From: Saccharibacillus qingshengii
Lineage (GTDB): Bacteria > Bacillota > Bacilli > Paenibacillales > Paenibacillaceae
Reading direction: 5' to 3'
Assembly: GCF_013185195.1 (NCBI RefSeq)
Contig: NZ_JAAZWC010000023.1
Span: 1-64,000 of the forward strand
Length of the DNA stretch: 64,000 bases
Under the pieces are notes generated by a model. It made no database searches. It was not told the DNA's origin and saw only the letters and a program-made list of their open reading frames with translations. The position numbers and the translations under genes were made by a program. How positions within the stretch are numbered: the stretch's first letter is position 1; each line of letters begins with the position of its first letter. Below, piece after piece: positions 8,072 to 17,249 of the stretch.

Positions 8072-8467
8072 ATGCTCCAACAGAAAATAGCTTTGCTCGC
8101 AGCAAGTCCAAAAAATATTGGACTGCTTTGTGACTTGATCGGAAACATGCCTAAAATCGATATGAAGACAAAGGGAGGCCATGTCTTTTGGGACAATATG
8201 GCCGTGTCCAATGGCTGGAAAATTCAAAAGAACAAATTGACCAACCATTGTCGCATCCTTGACCCTCAAGATGTTCGACGTGCTTGGGGATCAGAGTCGG
8301 TTATGATGAACGCTCTGGATCGTTTGACCTCCCAAGCATCAGCAACTTCAGGCCCTTCCCCCTCTCCCCAAGCAAGCTCTAGCGGGACTCTGGTATTTTG
8401 TCCATCCTGTGGGTCGCAAGTTCCCGACGGAAACTTCTGCAAGCAGCGTGGAGCAAGCATGAACTAA
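8072..8467 (+). CDS. small protein with a degenerate C-terminal zinc ribbon
   Basis: A 131-residue protein starting after TGGAGGGAGCAAA. The front (about residues 1-85) looks like a compact helical domain ending RILDPQDVRRAWGS. A Ser/Pro-rich linker follows, then FCPSCGSQVPDGNFCKQRG. That last piece resembles the CxxCG...FCxxCG zinc ribbon, but the fourth cysteine is replaced by arginine. No family was recognised. It is the first gene inside the left end of the element and is followed by a good terminator. Confidence 0.6.
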   Translation: MLQQKIALLAASPKNIGLLCDLIGNMPKIDMKTKGGHVFWDNMAVSNGWKIQKNKLTNHCRILDPQDVRRAWGSESVMMNALDRLTSQASATSGPSPSPQASSSGTLVFCPSCGSQVPDGNFCKQRGASMN

Positions 8468-8482
8468 ACCCCTGGTACAATA

Positions 8483-8518
8483 GGAGCTGCAAAGATGCAG
8501 CTCCTTTTGTGTTTTTTG
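8483..8518 (+). terminator. terminator
   Basis: GGAGCTGCA and TGCAGCTCC arms around AAGA are followed by TTTTGTGTTTTTT, just after the zinc-ribbon gene. Confidence 0.85.
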
Positions 8519-8536
8519 CATCATCTTGTCTTTCCG

Positions 8537-9337
8537 TTACCCAAGCAATATTTCACGTTCACTGGAAGTGTCGGCTTCTTCCGCATTTCCTCCTTCGACA
8601 ATATTTCTTATCAATTTTTGACCTGTGTTCTCATCCAACTTTAGTCCTTGAACATTTAGCCTTCTTCCTCCCCAATCCAAGGGACTGAATACTGGAGCCG
8701 CGTGGACATCCAATCTCAGCGCTTCCTGACCCAACAGAGATTTCACTCTACACTCAGCGGCTCTCAACTTCTTTATTTTTTGTCTTATGTAATATACGTT
8801 ACAATGGTACTGCCATTGTTCCAAAGTAGCTTCTTCTGGAGTAAGCGGTTTGTTTTCCTTGTCAAAAGTAATGCAGCTTTCATGATGTGTTGCTACTTCT
8901 GGCCAAGACTTATGGCATGGGTTAAAGGCCAAGTTCGGCGGATAATTAGTCAGGCTCGGATTAACTACATATTGTCGCGGGGCATAGGCAGCAGAAGCTT
9001 CTTCATGAGAAGAATACAACTTACTGATTTCCAGCGCCGCTACTCCAAAGTATAAAGGTCCTTGTCCATTATCTTCTAGACGTAGGTCTTTATAAATTTT
9101 TCGATCTACCCGTGTTACATAGATATATGTGTCGCCTATGTTAAAATTTCTAAGCCCGCGACATAATCCGCTAATCAATGGCCGTCTATCATTTATACTG
9201 GAAAAGGGATCGAAAAAAGGATCGCTACACGGAGAGCGGTCGACAAGAGGATAAGGAATTCTTTCAGGATGCTTCTGGGCATATTGGAACCATTCTTTTC
9301 TGGTAACCCACGATTCGAATGTAAGCAGCTTATACAT
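8537..9337 (-). CDS. uncharacterised element protein, possibly nucleotide-modification associated
   Basis: A 266-residue soluble protein starting after TGGAGGAAATAAT. Segments such as SGLCRGLRNFNIGDTYIYVT, followed by GPLYFGVAALEI, recall the small beta-barrel layout of Nmad/EVE-like proteins, in which a strand carrying GD and YVT lines a base-binding pocket. This resemblance is weak and is inference. A cysteine-containing middle (NPCHKSWPEV) and a helical C-terminus follow. It is transcribed divergently from the metallopeptidase gene. What it does is not known. Confidence 0.6.
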   Translation of the reverse strand: MYKLLTFESWVTRKEWFQYAQKHPERIPYPLVDRSPCSDPFFDPFSSINDRRPLISGLCRGLRNFNIGDTYIYVTRVDRKIYKDLRLEDNGQGPLYFGVAALEISKLYSSHEEASAAYAPRQYVVNPSLTNYPPNLAFNPCHKSWPEVATHHESCITFDKENKPLTPEEATLEQWQYHCNVYYIRQKIKKLRAAECRVKSLLGQEALRLDVHAAPVFSPLDWGGRRLNVQGLKLDENTGQKLIRNIVEGGNAEEADTSSEREILLG

Positions 9338-9415
9338 ATTATTTCCTCCATTAAATTTATTCCTGGGCAATAGCCTTATTGTTACATATGTGTACTATGA
9401 AAAAGGAGCCTTCTT

Positions 9416-10144
9416 ATGCTGCACCATATCAAATACGGTACAACCACTATCGAATATAAACTGATCATTAAACCCAATAAAAAAGACGTCTCCATCACCG
9501 TCGATCTACACGAAGGAGTCCAAGTAATCGCTCCAGAATCCGTTTCGCAGAAGCAGCTTGATAAGATTATGTATCAGAAAGCACCTTGGATCTTAAAGAA
9601 GCAGTATGCTTTCCGTGAAATGGAAGACGAAGTTACGCCTTTAGAGTTTTTGAGCGGTGAGAAGATTCGTTACCTGGGTAGAGCATACAGACTCAAAGTA
9701 ATCAAGCAAAACACCCACCAGCCTTCGCTCTTATTCAAAAATGGAAGGTTCATTGCAACGCTCCCTTCGGGTCACAACCAAGAGCAGCAGACAGAAGAGT
9801 TAAAGCTTCTCTGTATCGATTGGTATAAAGCTCAAGGCACTTCCAAGCTCAAAGAACGTCTCAAGCACTATAACAAACTTACTGAGCTTACTCCATCTTC
9901 CGTAGTACTCAAAGATCAGGAAAAACGTTGGGGCAGCTGTACAAAAAAAGGAGAGCTTCTCATCAATTGGCGTATCATGATGGCCCCCCTTCGCATTGTC
10001 GATTATGTGCTTGTGCATGAAATGGCTCACCTGAAGGTTCCTGATCATTCAGAAGCCTTCTGGAGTTACCTGCGCTCTATTATGCCTGACTATGAAGAGC
10101 GGAAGGAATGGCTGCGGATCAATGGCCCTAGACTCAATTTATGA
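9416..10144 (+). CDS. YgjP/DUF45-type zinc metallopeptidase
   Basis: A 242-residue protein with the gluzincin motif VHEMAHLKVPDHSEAFW (about residues 199-215), preceded by KRWGSCTKKGELLINWR. Together these define the YgjP-like (DUF45, M48-related) family. Family members often sit beside type I restriction genes, as here. A role in processing or degrading the restriction complex has been suggested from such context, but it is not shown by sequence. AAAAAGGAGCC precedes the ATG. The gene converges on, and overlaps by six bases, the small membrane-protein gene at the end of the hsd operon. Confidence 0.85.
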   Translation: MLHHIKYGTTTIEYKLIIKPNKKDVSITVDLHEGVQVIAPESVSQKQLDKIMYQKAPWILKKQYAFREMEDEVTPLEFLSGEKIRYLGRAYRLKVIKQNTHQPSLLFKNGRFIATLPSGHNQEQQTEELKLLCIDWYKAQGTSKLKERLKHYNKLTELTPSSVVLKDQEKRWGSCTKKGELLINWRIMMAPLRIVDYVLVHEMAHLKVPDHSEAFWSYLRSIMPDYEERKEWLRINGPRLNL

Positions 10145-10639
10145 CTTATTTGTGAAGAAATTTGTACCTTTTTCAAGGAGCGCCGTACTTTTACCCTTTG
10201 TCGCAATAGCTATTGTACCTCCCAGTAAAACAACTGCAGCTCCGATAGCATACTTTGAAATGGTTTTATTGTGTTCTCGATTCTCATGAGATTCTTCTGC
10301 AATCTTTTGTAAAACGAATTCTATTCGATTATAGATTTCCTTTCTTTGCTCAAAACTTAAATCTCTGTTCAGTTCTTCTTTGAAAATCTCAAGCACTTGC
10401 TCGAATAGCCTCGTAGTATTTTCCGAAGCAAACTTGTGCGTTTCACTGAAAGATTTTAAAGCTTCAAACAACGATGTCATAGATGGATTTAAATTTCGAA
10501 GATACTCTCCGAAAGCTTCCGTATCTGGATTCTTTTCACTTACAAACTTTTCAAAAGCTTTGCGTAGTTCCTCTGGACTTGAATCCGCGTATTCCTTGCT
10601 TGATGATTCTGTTTTTCGATTATAGTCTTTATGCTCCAT
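10139..10639 (-). CDS. small membrane-anchored protein, fourth gene of the hsd operon
   Basis: A 166-residue protein. The first 130 residues are charged and helical, including ESSSKEYADSSPEELRKAFE and a segment with FEQVLEIFKEELN. One hydrophobic segment (SKYAIGAAVVLLGGTIAIA) lies near residue 135, followed by a short basic tail. It starts 13 bases after the hsdR stop, with a GGAGG site, so it is co-transcribed with hsdMSR. No family was recognised. Topology suggests a cytoplasmic helical domain tethered to the membrane. A link to the restriction system is inferred from the operon only. Confidence 0.65.
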   Translation of the reverse strand: MEHKDYNRKTESSSKEYADSSPEELRKAFEKFVSEKNPDTEAFGEYLRNLNPSMTSLFEALKSFSETHKFASENTTRLFEQVLEIFKEELNRDLSFEQRKEIYNRIEFVLQKIAEESHENREHNKTISKYAIGAAVVLLGGTIAIATKGKSTALLEKGTNFFTNKS

Positions 10640-10652
10640 TGATAAGCCTCCT

Positions 10653-13592
10653 CTATTTTTTATAATGAATCCCTGCCAGATCGACGAGTTGGATCGTTAG
10701 CGACTCCAGCTTCTCCTCTGGGCATTTCACGATGCGAAGATGTCGTTTGATCTGTTTGCGCATTTCGCGCTTCACGTCATCCTTCTGCGTCCATTCGATT
10801 ACAGCAAGCTCCTGTACTTTCTCCGTAATGACTTCAGTCAGCGCTTTAAGCGCCTCCTTGTCCTTTTCCTCAGGAAGCTGCTTCTCCAGCATTAGGAAAA
10901 ACGGATACTGCTCTTTGGTCAGTCCCAGACTTTCTCCCTGCTTGGCAGTATTTCGCATTTCGTCGATAATATCCTGCATACTCTTTATCATCTCAAGAAT
11001 ATCCATCTGTTTCTGTTTCCGAGCGTCGATGATTTCCTTCAGACGTTTCCCGAGCGATGCGTAGTAAACAGGGTTCTCATCCAGCTTAATCCGAATTTCA
11101 TGCTTGATCGCATGCTCCATTTCGGAAGCTTTGGCTTCACCTTGGAACTGATTCACATGACTTTCGAACTTGCTGGATAGAATATCGATCGGATCATGTA
11201 GGATCTCTACACTGGATGCTCTCAAATGCTCTGCGATCAGCTGCCTTACCTTTTCCCCCAGGTCGCTGATATCCATGCCCTCTTCTTTGTATCTCGACTT
11301 GGCCGCTTGACGTACTTTGCCGAGAAACTCCAGATCGTGAATGTACGGCTGAGCCAGTGGATTCGGCAGTACCATATCCATACTCTTGGCAAACTGCTTA
11401 AAAAGATGATCGAATTCGTTGCGTACGTCTTCGGGTTCCAGTACTTGAATGCAGCTCTCCAAATCGTCATGACGAATGTAGTCAAAGTAGCGCATCGCGG
11501 CACGGTGTCTGGTTTGCAGTCTTGGGATCTCGCTTTCGATCGGCATAAGTGCGCCTTGGATATCGTCTTTGGAGAAAATATCGAGTGCTTTCTCTAGGAA
11601 GCTGGAGACGCCAAAGTAATCGACGATCAGACCGTAGTCTTTACCGTTATACGTTCGGTTTGTACGAGCGATCGCCTGCAGCAGATTGTGTTCCCTGAGC
11701 GGCTTGTCCAAATACATCACCTGTTCAATCGGCGCGTCGAACCCTGTGAGCAGCTTGTCACAGACGATCAGGAAAGCCAGCTTGTCTTCGTCCAGCGGCT
11801 TCTTAAAGCGCTCGATCAGGAGCTTCTCTTCGTCTTTGGAGATCGCATATTTTTTCTTGTGTTCATCATCGTCGTTCGTAGACGAATAGATCACCGCCGA
11901 TTCCAGATCGCTGAGTTCATCCATCTTCTCTTTGTATGTAGCCGCTGCATCTCTGGAGACCGCTACGATCTGTGCTTTGAATCCGTTGGGCTGAATATGT
12001 TCTTCGTAATGCTTGATAAGATCCAATACGATCTGCTCAATACGTTTGGGAGTGGCTACGATTGCTTCTTCATTCGCATACTTCTCTTGAATCCGTTCGC
12101 GCGTCTTGGCATCGTATTCTCGGAATTTACGGTCGAAGAGCTGATCCAGCGTTTCGCCTTCCACATGCAGATTGGTCATTCTGGCTTCATAGAAGATTGG
12201 AACAGTCGCTCCATCGTCGACAGCCTGCTGGATCGTGTATTTGTCGATATACGAGCCAAAGGTACGTGTCGTGCTCTTGTCTTCTTTGTCGATCGGTGTT
12301 CCTGTAAAGCCAAGGTAGCAGGCATTAGGCAAAGCGGTACGCATATTCATCGCCAAGCCTTTATACTGCGAACGATGCGATTCATCGATCATCACAATCA
12401 CATTAGATTCGGTAGACAGCTCTGGGAACTGCTCTTCTTCCTTATCTGTCTGAAACTTCTGCACCAGCGTCATAATGGTAGCGCCTGGCCCTTGCTTCAG
12501 CAGTCTCTTCAAGTCTCGAACGCCGTCGGCCTGCTGAGGGTTAGCGAATCCGCAGCGTCGGAACGTACCTGTGATCTGATTGTCCAAGTCCTTGCGGTCT
12601 GTGACGATCACAATGGTCGGGTTCTTCAGCTCTTTGATCCGTCTGAGCTTAACAGCCAGATACAGCATGGTCAACGATTTGCCACTTCCTTGCGTATGCC
12701 AGACTACCCCGCCGCGATCTCTAGGGTCTTTGGCTGTGAGGATTCGGTTGACGGATTTACCTACCGCTCTGAACTGCTGGTAACGGGCCAGCTTCTTGAT
12801 GACTCGTCCTCCCTCTGGCTCGAAGACGATAAAGTTCTGGATGAGATCCAGCAGGTTGGTCTTGGATAACATACCCGCTACGAGAATATCCTGCGGTGTG
12901 GGATTTGTCCCCACTTCTGGGCTTGTCAGCGGATACGGGTCTTTCCATTCTCCATAATGCTGTACCTGCGCCATGATAGTTCCCGCTTTGGCTCTGTCGT
13001 TGCTGGTGGCGATCAGGATCTGGTTGTAGTGGAACAGGTTCTCATAGCTCTTCTGGTAGCGCAGCATCTGCTTGACTGCTTTGCCGATCTGTTCGTCGAT
13101 CGATACCATTGGGCTTTTACATTCGATCAAGACAAGCGGCAGGCCATTGACGAAGACGATCAGATCGGGACGAATCCCTTTCTCTTCTCCTCCTTTGACA
13201 GAGAACTGGTCCACGACGAGAAATTCATTGTTGTCTGGGTTGTCGAAATCAATCAGTTTGACAGTTTGACCCTTTTTGCCTTTGCCGAGATCCTGTTGAA
13301 CAGAGATGTAGCTGACCAGCATATTGTGGAGTTTCTCGTTGGCCTCCATTAGGCTGACGGCTTCGATGTGGGTGATGGAGCGGACAGTCTTGTTCAGGTT
13401 GTTTTCCGATATCCACGGATTTAGGCGAAGGATTGCGCTTGATAATCGTTCGGTAAGTACCACTTCAAGGCTTGATTTGCGTTCTACATCCAGAGAAGGG
13501 CCATGCATATATGCATAGCCCATTTCTTGAAGCTGCTGGATCAGTCGGTTTTCAACCAGCTTTTTTTCGTTCCATTCTTTGGTTGTGCTCAT
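10653..13592 (-). CDS. hsdR: type I restriction enzyme, motor and nuclease subunit
   Basis: A 979-residue protein with the HsdR order: an N-terminal PD-(D/E)XK nuclease (RPDLIVFVNGLPLVLIECK near residues 143-161), then superfamily 2 helicase motifs. These include TQGSGKSLT (Walker A), IDESHRSQ (Walker B/DEAH-like) and LGFTGTPI. The C-terminal part is helical and binds the methylase complex. HsdR translocates DNA from unmodified recognition sites and cleaves at a distance. The start codon overlaps the hsdS stop by four bases. Length and motifs are complete, so the subunit is likely active. Confidence 0.95.
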   Translation of the reverse strand: MSTTKEWNEKKLVENRLIQQLQEMGYAYMHGPSLDVERKSSLEVVLTERLSSAILRLNPWISENNLNKTVRSITHIEAVSLMEANEKLHNMLVSYISVQQDLGKGKKGQTVKLIDFDNPDNNEFLVVDQFSVKGGEEKGIRPDLIVFVNGLPLVLIECKSPMVSIDEQIGKAVKQMLRYQKSYENLFHYNQILIATSNDRAKAGTIMAQVQHYGEWKDPYPLTSPEVGTNPTPQDILVAGMLSKTNLLDLIQNFIVFEPEGGRVIKKLARYQQFRAVGKSVNRILTAKDPRDRGGVVWHTQGSGKSLTMLYLAVKLRRIKELKNPTIVIVTDRKDLDNQITGTFRRCGFANPQQADGVRDLKRLLKQGPGATIMTLVQKFQTDKEEEQFPELSTESNVIVMIDESHRSQYKGLAMNMRTALPNACYLGFTGTPIDKEDKSTTRTFGSYIDKYTIQQAVDDGATVPIFYEARMTNLHVEGETLDQLFDRKFREYDAKTRERIQEKYANEEAIVATPKRIEQIVLDLIKHYEEHIQPNGFKAQIVAVSRDAAATYKEKMDELSDLESAVIYSSTNDDDEHKKKYAISKDEEKLLIERFKKPLDEDKLAFLIVCDKLLTGFDAPIEQVMYLDKPLREHNLLQAIARTNRTYNGKDYGLIVDYFGVSSFLEKALDIFSKDDIQGALMPIESEIPRLQTRHRAAMRYFDYIRHDDLESCIQVLEPEDVRNEFDHLFKQFAKSMDMVLPNPLAQPYIHDLEFLGKVRQAAKSRYKEEGMDISDLGEKVRQLIAEHLRASSVEILHDPIDILSSKFESHVNQFQGEAKASEMEHAIKHEIRIKLDENPVYYASLGKRLKEIIDARKQKQMDILEMIKSMQDIIDEMRNTAKQGESLGLTKEQYPFFLMLEKQLPEEKDKEALKALTEVITEKVQELAVIEWTQKDDVKREMRKQIKRHLRIVKCPEEKLESLTIQLVDLAGIHYKK

Positions 13593-14833
13593 ACCAATAC
13601 CTCGGGTTGATCGACGTTTACGCGGACTTTGCCTGTGAGAAGAGACTGCATGAGAGATTTTTTTAAATTTGAGAGCTTATTTAACCGTTGCTCTTCCACT
13701 TCACGTCTTTGATCAAATGAACACAAAATTTGAGCTATATGATTCTGTTCTTCAATAGAAGGAAAAGGAATCTTCAAATTATTTATTATGGTCAAGGTAA
13801 GCCTTTTGATCGCGTTCCCAGTCATTTTGAGTGCCATTTCTTTTCTAAACATTTCTGAGTTAAGGTATTGGCACAGGAACATATTGTTCAATACTTCGGA
13901 ACACCGTATAAAACATACACTGGAAAGCAAGCTAAACTCTTCGTCAATCGTGTTCACCAAAGCATTCCCTGTATTTGCTCCATCTTTGGTAAGCAGGACG
14001 TCTCCCCTTTTTACATTACAACGCTTATATATTTTTTCGTGATCTTCTTGTGATATATATTCTGTAGTGTTCCAATCAAATTTAAATGGTCTTATATTTC
14101 GAGAAGTGACGTATAATACGCCTTCTTCAACTGTTTTTGGAGAAAAGTGTGTACCATCCTGAATTTTTTCAGTTGTTTCTTTGAGGCTTTTGACTTCCCA
14201 TGCTTTTGGCATCTGTCCTACTTCTGTTTGCTTGAATTCTGTATGCCCAATCCCCTTTGTCAGCAGCTCCTTCATGAGACCTTTCTTTACAGTTTCCGTC
14301 TGCTTGATAATGGCTTCTGTTTTTTCAATGGCTTCATCGACAGAAGAAAGGATTTCGGCGATTTTTTGTTGTTCATTTATTGTTGGGAGCGGCACCTCAA
14401 TGTTTAGAGTATCCTTGGGTGTTACCCGCATTCGACTGCCTGTAGATCCTGATTGTAGGTTCAGTAGCTCTTCTTGAAACCCCTGAGACTGAAAGCAATA
14501 ACTGTAAAAATCTAAGCTTATATTTTCTTTGATTGGTTCATATACAATGAATTCAGTAGAACATATAGAAGCTACGCTTGTCATGTCATGATCGTATCTC
14601 CAAACACGATTAATACGAGGATTAAGCTTTGATAAAAGTATGCTGGGAGCTTGCAATAAATATTTATTTGACTGGATAGTTCCACCTTTTTGCAAAGCAG
14701 GAGCTCTGTTTTTATCAAAAGCTGGAATACTGAAATGTCGAAAATCTCGTGAAGGCTCCTTTTCAGGAGAAATTGACTTCGTAGAGATCTTAACTATTTT
14801 TTTAAGAGGAATGTAATTGTATAAGCTATGCAT
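13589..14833 (-). CDS. hsdS: type I restriction-modification specificity subunit
   Basis: A 414-residue HsdS with two target-recognition domains, each followed by a conserved helical spacer. The first spacer is PLPTINEQQKIAEILSSVDE plus a helix with EKTEAIIKQTE. The second is PFPSIEEQNHIAQILCSFDQ plus a helix ending LMQSLLTGKVRV. Each TRD reads one half of a bipartite DNA site, so the site is asymmetric, but its bases cannot be deduced. The gene overlaps hsdM by eight bases and hsdR by four. No inverted-repeat or second hsdS copy for shuffling is visible nearby. Confidence 0.93.
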   Translation of the reverse strand: MHSLYNYIPLKKIVKISTKSISPEKEPSRDFRHFSIPAFDKNRAPALQKGGTIQSNKYLLQAPSILLSKLNPRINRVWRYDHDMTSVASICSTEFIVYEPIKENISLDFYSYCFQSQGFQEELLNLQSGSTGSRMRVTPKDTLNIEVPLPTINEQQKIAEILSSVDEAIEKTEAIIKQTETVKKGLMKELLTKGIGHTEFKQTEVGQMPKAWEVKSLKETTEKIQDGTHFSPKTVEEGVLYVTSRNIRPFKFDWNTTEYISQEDHEKIYKRCNVKRGDVLLTKDGANTGNALVNTIDEEFSLLSSVCFIRCSEVLNNMFLCQYLNSEMFRKEMALKMTGNAIKRLTLTIINNLKIPFPSIEEQNHIAQILCSFDQRREVEEQRLNKLSNLKKSLMQSLLTGKVRVNVDQPEVLV

Positions 14834-16322
14834 GATATCCCAACTCCTTCAAGAATCCATACATCTTTGCTTCGACCTCTTCACGTTCCATCTCCAGCTG
14901 CTGTAGAGCAGCGATCGCCTCTTCTACCAGGATCTCTTCCTCTTCTTCTGCAGAATCAATATAACGAGCAATGTTCAGGTTGTAATCATTCTGTCTGATC
15001 TCATCCAGATTGACTACACGGGCATACTTTTCTATGTCCTGCCAAGCATCGTAGGCGGATATAATCTTTTCAATATCCTGTTCCCTTAGCGTATTTTGGT
15101 TCTTGCCTTCCTGGTAGTCCAGTGCTCCGTTGATAAATAGCACTTTGCCTTTTTTATGCTCTTCCTTATTGCGATTCAAGATCACAATACAAGCAGGAAT
15201 GCCTGTTCCATAGAAGAGGTTGGACGGCAGGCCGATTACAGCTTCAACCAGTCCTTCTTCGCCGTACACGCCTTCCAGCAGTCCTTCTCGAATCTTTCCT
15301 TCGGCTCCTCCGCGGAACAGGATGCCGTGCGGCATCACGACGCCTGCTTTGCCGTTATGATTAAGCGTCGAAGCCATATGCTGAACAAAGCCAAGGTCTC
15401 CTTTATCCTTTGGTGGAACGCCAAAACGGAATCGACCATAAGGATCGACTTCCGCTTCTTCGCGTCCCCAGCTGCTCAGAGAGAAAGGCGGATTGGCAAT
15501 TACGCGATCATAAAGAATCAGTTCGCCGTCTTCAACCAGCTTCGGCTCACGGATTGTATCTCCTCTTTCAATGCGGTGATCGCTCAGTCCGTGGAGTAGC
15601 AGGTTCATTTTGCAGATTGCCCATGTATTCAGGTTGCGTTCCTGTCCGTGCAGCGTGAGGTTGCGGGGATTGCCGCCTTTGGATTTGATGTAATCGACGG
15701 ACTGAATCAACATACCGCCAGAACCTGCTGTCGGGTCACAGATCCGCATCCCTTCTTCAGGTTTGATCAGGTTGACGATCAATTCAACCACTTTGCTTGG
15801 CGTGTAGAACTCTCCGCCTTTTTTGCCTGCATCGTCGGCGAATTGCTTGATCAAATATTCGTAAGCGCGTCCCAGCATATCGGGTTCGGTCAGGTTATCG
15901 TTGCGTAAATTCAATGTGCCGAAGTGCTGAATAAGCCGCAGGATCAGTTTGTCTGGCAGCTTTTCGCGATCGTTGAAGTCAATACTGGCCAGTACGCCTT
16001 GCAGCTTTGGATTTTCTTCTTCCAGCTTCTCAAAAGCCACGTTGATCGCAGCGCCCAAGTCGCTGGTCAAGGAAGACAGATAAGCCCAACGCGCTCGTTC
16101 GGGTACGAAGAACTGGTGCTCGTCGCGGTCTGTCCAACCGTAGGATTCTCCTTCTTCTTTTTCAATCTTTTCGGCAACTTCAACGAATACGTCGTTCAGA
16201 CGTTTAAGGAAAAGCATGCCGAAGATGTAGTTTTTATAGTCAGAGGAGTCGATGCTTCCTCTCAGAATATTTGCGGACTCCCATAGATGGGATTCGAGCT
16301 GCTGCAGTGTAAGTGTACTCAT
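14826..16322 (-). CDS. hsdM: type I restriction-modification DNA methyltransferase subunit
   Basis: A 498-residue N6-adenine methyltransferase. Residues 8-150 form the HsdM N-terminal helical domain. The SAM-binding segment is GEFYTPSKVVELIV with CDPTAGSGGML, and the catalytic motif IV is NPPF within DRVIANPPFSLSSW. With HsdS it methylates one adenine in each half-site and protects the host genome. It is the first gene of the operon, after a GGAGG site. A palindromic sequence lies in its promoter region. Confidence 0.95.
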   Translation of the reverse strand: MSTLTLQQLESHLWESANILRGSIDSSDYKNYIFGMLFLKRLNDVFVEVAEKIEKEEGESYGWTDRDEHQFFVPERARWAYLSSLTSDLGAAINVAFEKLEEENPKLQGVLASIDFNDREKLPDKLILRLIQHFGTLNLRNDNLTEPDMLGRAYEYLIKQFADDAGKKGGEFYTPSKVVELIVNLIKPEEGMRICDPTAGSGGMLIQSVDYIKSKGGNPRNLTLHGQERNLNTWAICKMNLLLHGLSDHRIERGDTIREPKLVEDGELILYDRVIANPPFSLSSWGREEAEVDPYGRFRFGVPPKDKGDLGFVQHMASTLNHNGKAGVVMPHGILFRGGAEGKIREGLLEGVYGEEGLVEAVIGLPSNLFYGTGIPACIVILNRNKEEHKKGKVLFINGALDYQEGKNQNTLREQDIEKIISAYDAWQDIEKYARVVNLDEIRQNDYNLNIARYIDSAEEEEEILVEEAIAALQQLEMEREEVEAKMYGFLKELGYHA

Positions 16323-16413
16323 GTTTGCCTCCTGGTTTTGATCTTGCTTATCTGTATATTCGTCTATCTGTTGTCACCGTAAGGAGTACAAGCAGATATT
16401 TACATCATACTAC

Positions 16414-16427
16414 AATTCAGCTGAATT
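16414..16427. promoter_or_regulatory. palindrome in the hsdM promoter region
   Basis: AATTCAGCTGAATT is a perfect 14-base palindrome about 90 bases before hsdM and just upstream of a TATGAT hexamer on the minus strand. It could be an operator for the element regulator. Confidence 0.35.
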
Positions 16428-16451
16428 TCTGCAGTTGGTGGAGAGATTCCT

Positions 16452-17249
16452 TTATAGCATTTTTTTGAAAGATACTTGATGCCCCAATTGGACAGTATCT
16501 ACTTCCCATTCCGCCATCAACCAGGACTTGGCGTGAGAATGACTTAACGTATTGGCCCACCATGGACGGTGATCATACGCGGATTGAGGCAGTGAAAAGC
16601 CAAGAATCTTTTCCATTTGCTTTACGGACAAAGTTAGCGAATCCGAATCGCTTTCTGCAAGATACCGATAAAGCTGTTCGTATTTACCTGAGTAAGGCTT
16701 TTGGAGTGCCGCTTTCGCTGCAGCTGGGCTTGTCTCCGTGGCTTTCGCTTCCAGAGCGAGTCTTTGCTGCTGCATATTATCTGTAGCTGCAATCTCGATT
16801 CGGCTTTCTACAGCCTGCGTTACTTTTTGGAGCATATAGCCGATTCCTGTACAACCGCTAAGCGGGAATGACAACTCTTGGTTTGCCGTAAAGACTTCTT
16901 TTGCTCGGTTCGTGTAATGCTTTCCGCCCAGTACGGTAATCTGCTTGTAATCGGTCAGTCCTTTGGTCTGTGCTTGCTCGATCAGCTGCTGGGTGGCGAT
17001 CGTCTCGCTGCTTGGCTTCACAAAGGAGACGTTATAGTCTTCGGGGATCAGATCTTGAGGATATAGAAACCCGTGTTTGGCCGATAGAATCACCCAATGA
17101 TCGAAGAACATGCTGGCATACCTTTGACAGGCGGCAGCAAATACTCCTGTATACGCATATTGGGCTTGCACGGCTTCAAGGCTTGGCTGCTTATCCCAAA
17201 TCTTTGCGGCTCCGCAAGGAACAATGCAAAGGCGTTCAGCATTCTCCAT
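16452..17249 (-). CDS. DUF6884-DUF7662 protein paired with a GIY-YIG gene
   Basis: A 265-residue, two-part protein. Residues 1-160 carry CIVPCGAAKIWD, then YTGVFAAACQRYA, ILSAKHGFLYP and VLGGKHYTNRA. This is the DUF6884 pattern, which recalls parts of TGT- or YaaA-like base-handling proteins, but catalysis is unknown. Residues 185-265 (YEQLYRYLAESDSD, then WWANTLSHSHAKSWL and a final VSFKKML) match the short domain called DUF7662. Its start codon lies 14 bases inside the end of the GIY-YIG gene, so the two are translationally coupled. The pairing with a nuclease and the position beside hsdM suggest a defence role, which is inference. Confidence 0.75.
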   Translation of the reverse strand: MENAERLCIVPCGAAKIWDKQPSLEAVQAQYAYTGVFAAACQRYASMFFDHWVILSAKHGFLYPQDLIPEDYNVSFVKPSSETIATQQLIEQAQTKGLTDYKQITVLGGKHYTNRAKEVFTANQELSFPLSGCTGIGYMLQKVTQAVESRIEIAATDNMQQQRLALEAKATETSPAAAKAALQKPYSGKYEQLYRYLAESDSDSLTLSVKQMEKILGFSLPQSAYDHRPWWANTLSHSHAKSWLMAEWEVDTVQLGHQVSFKKML

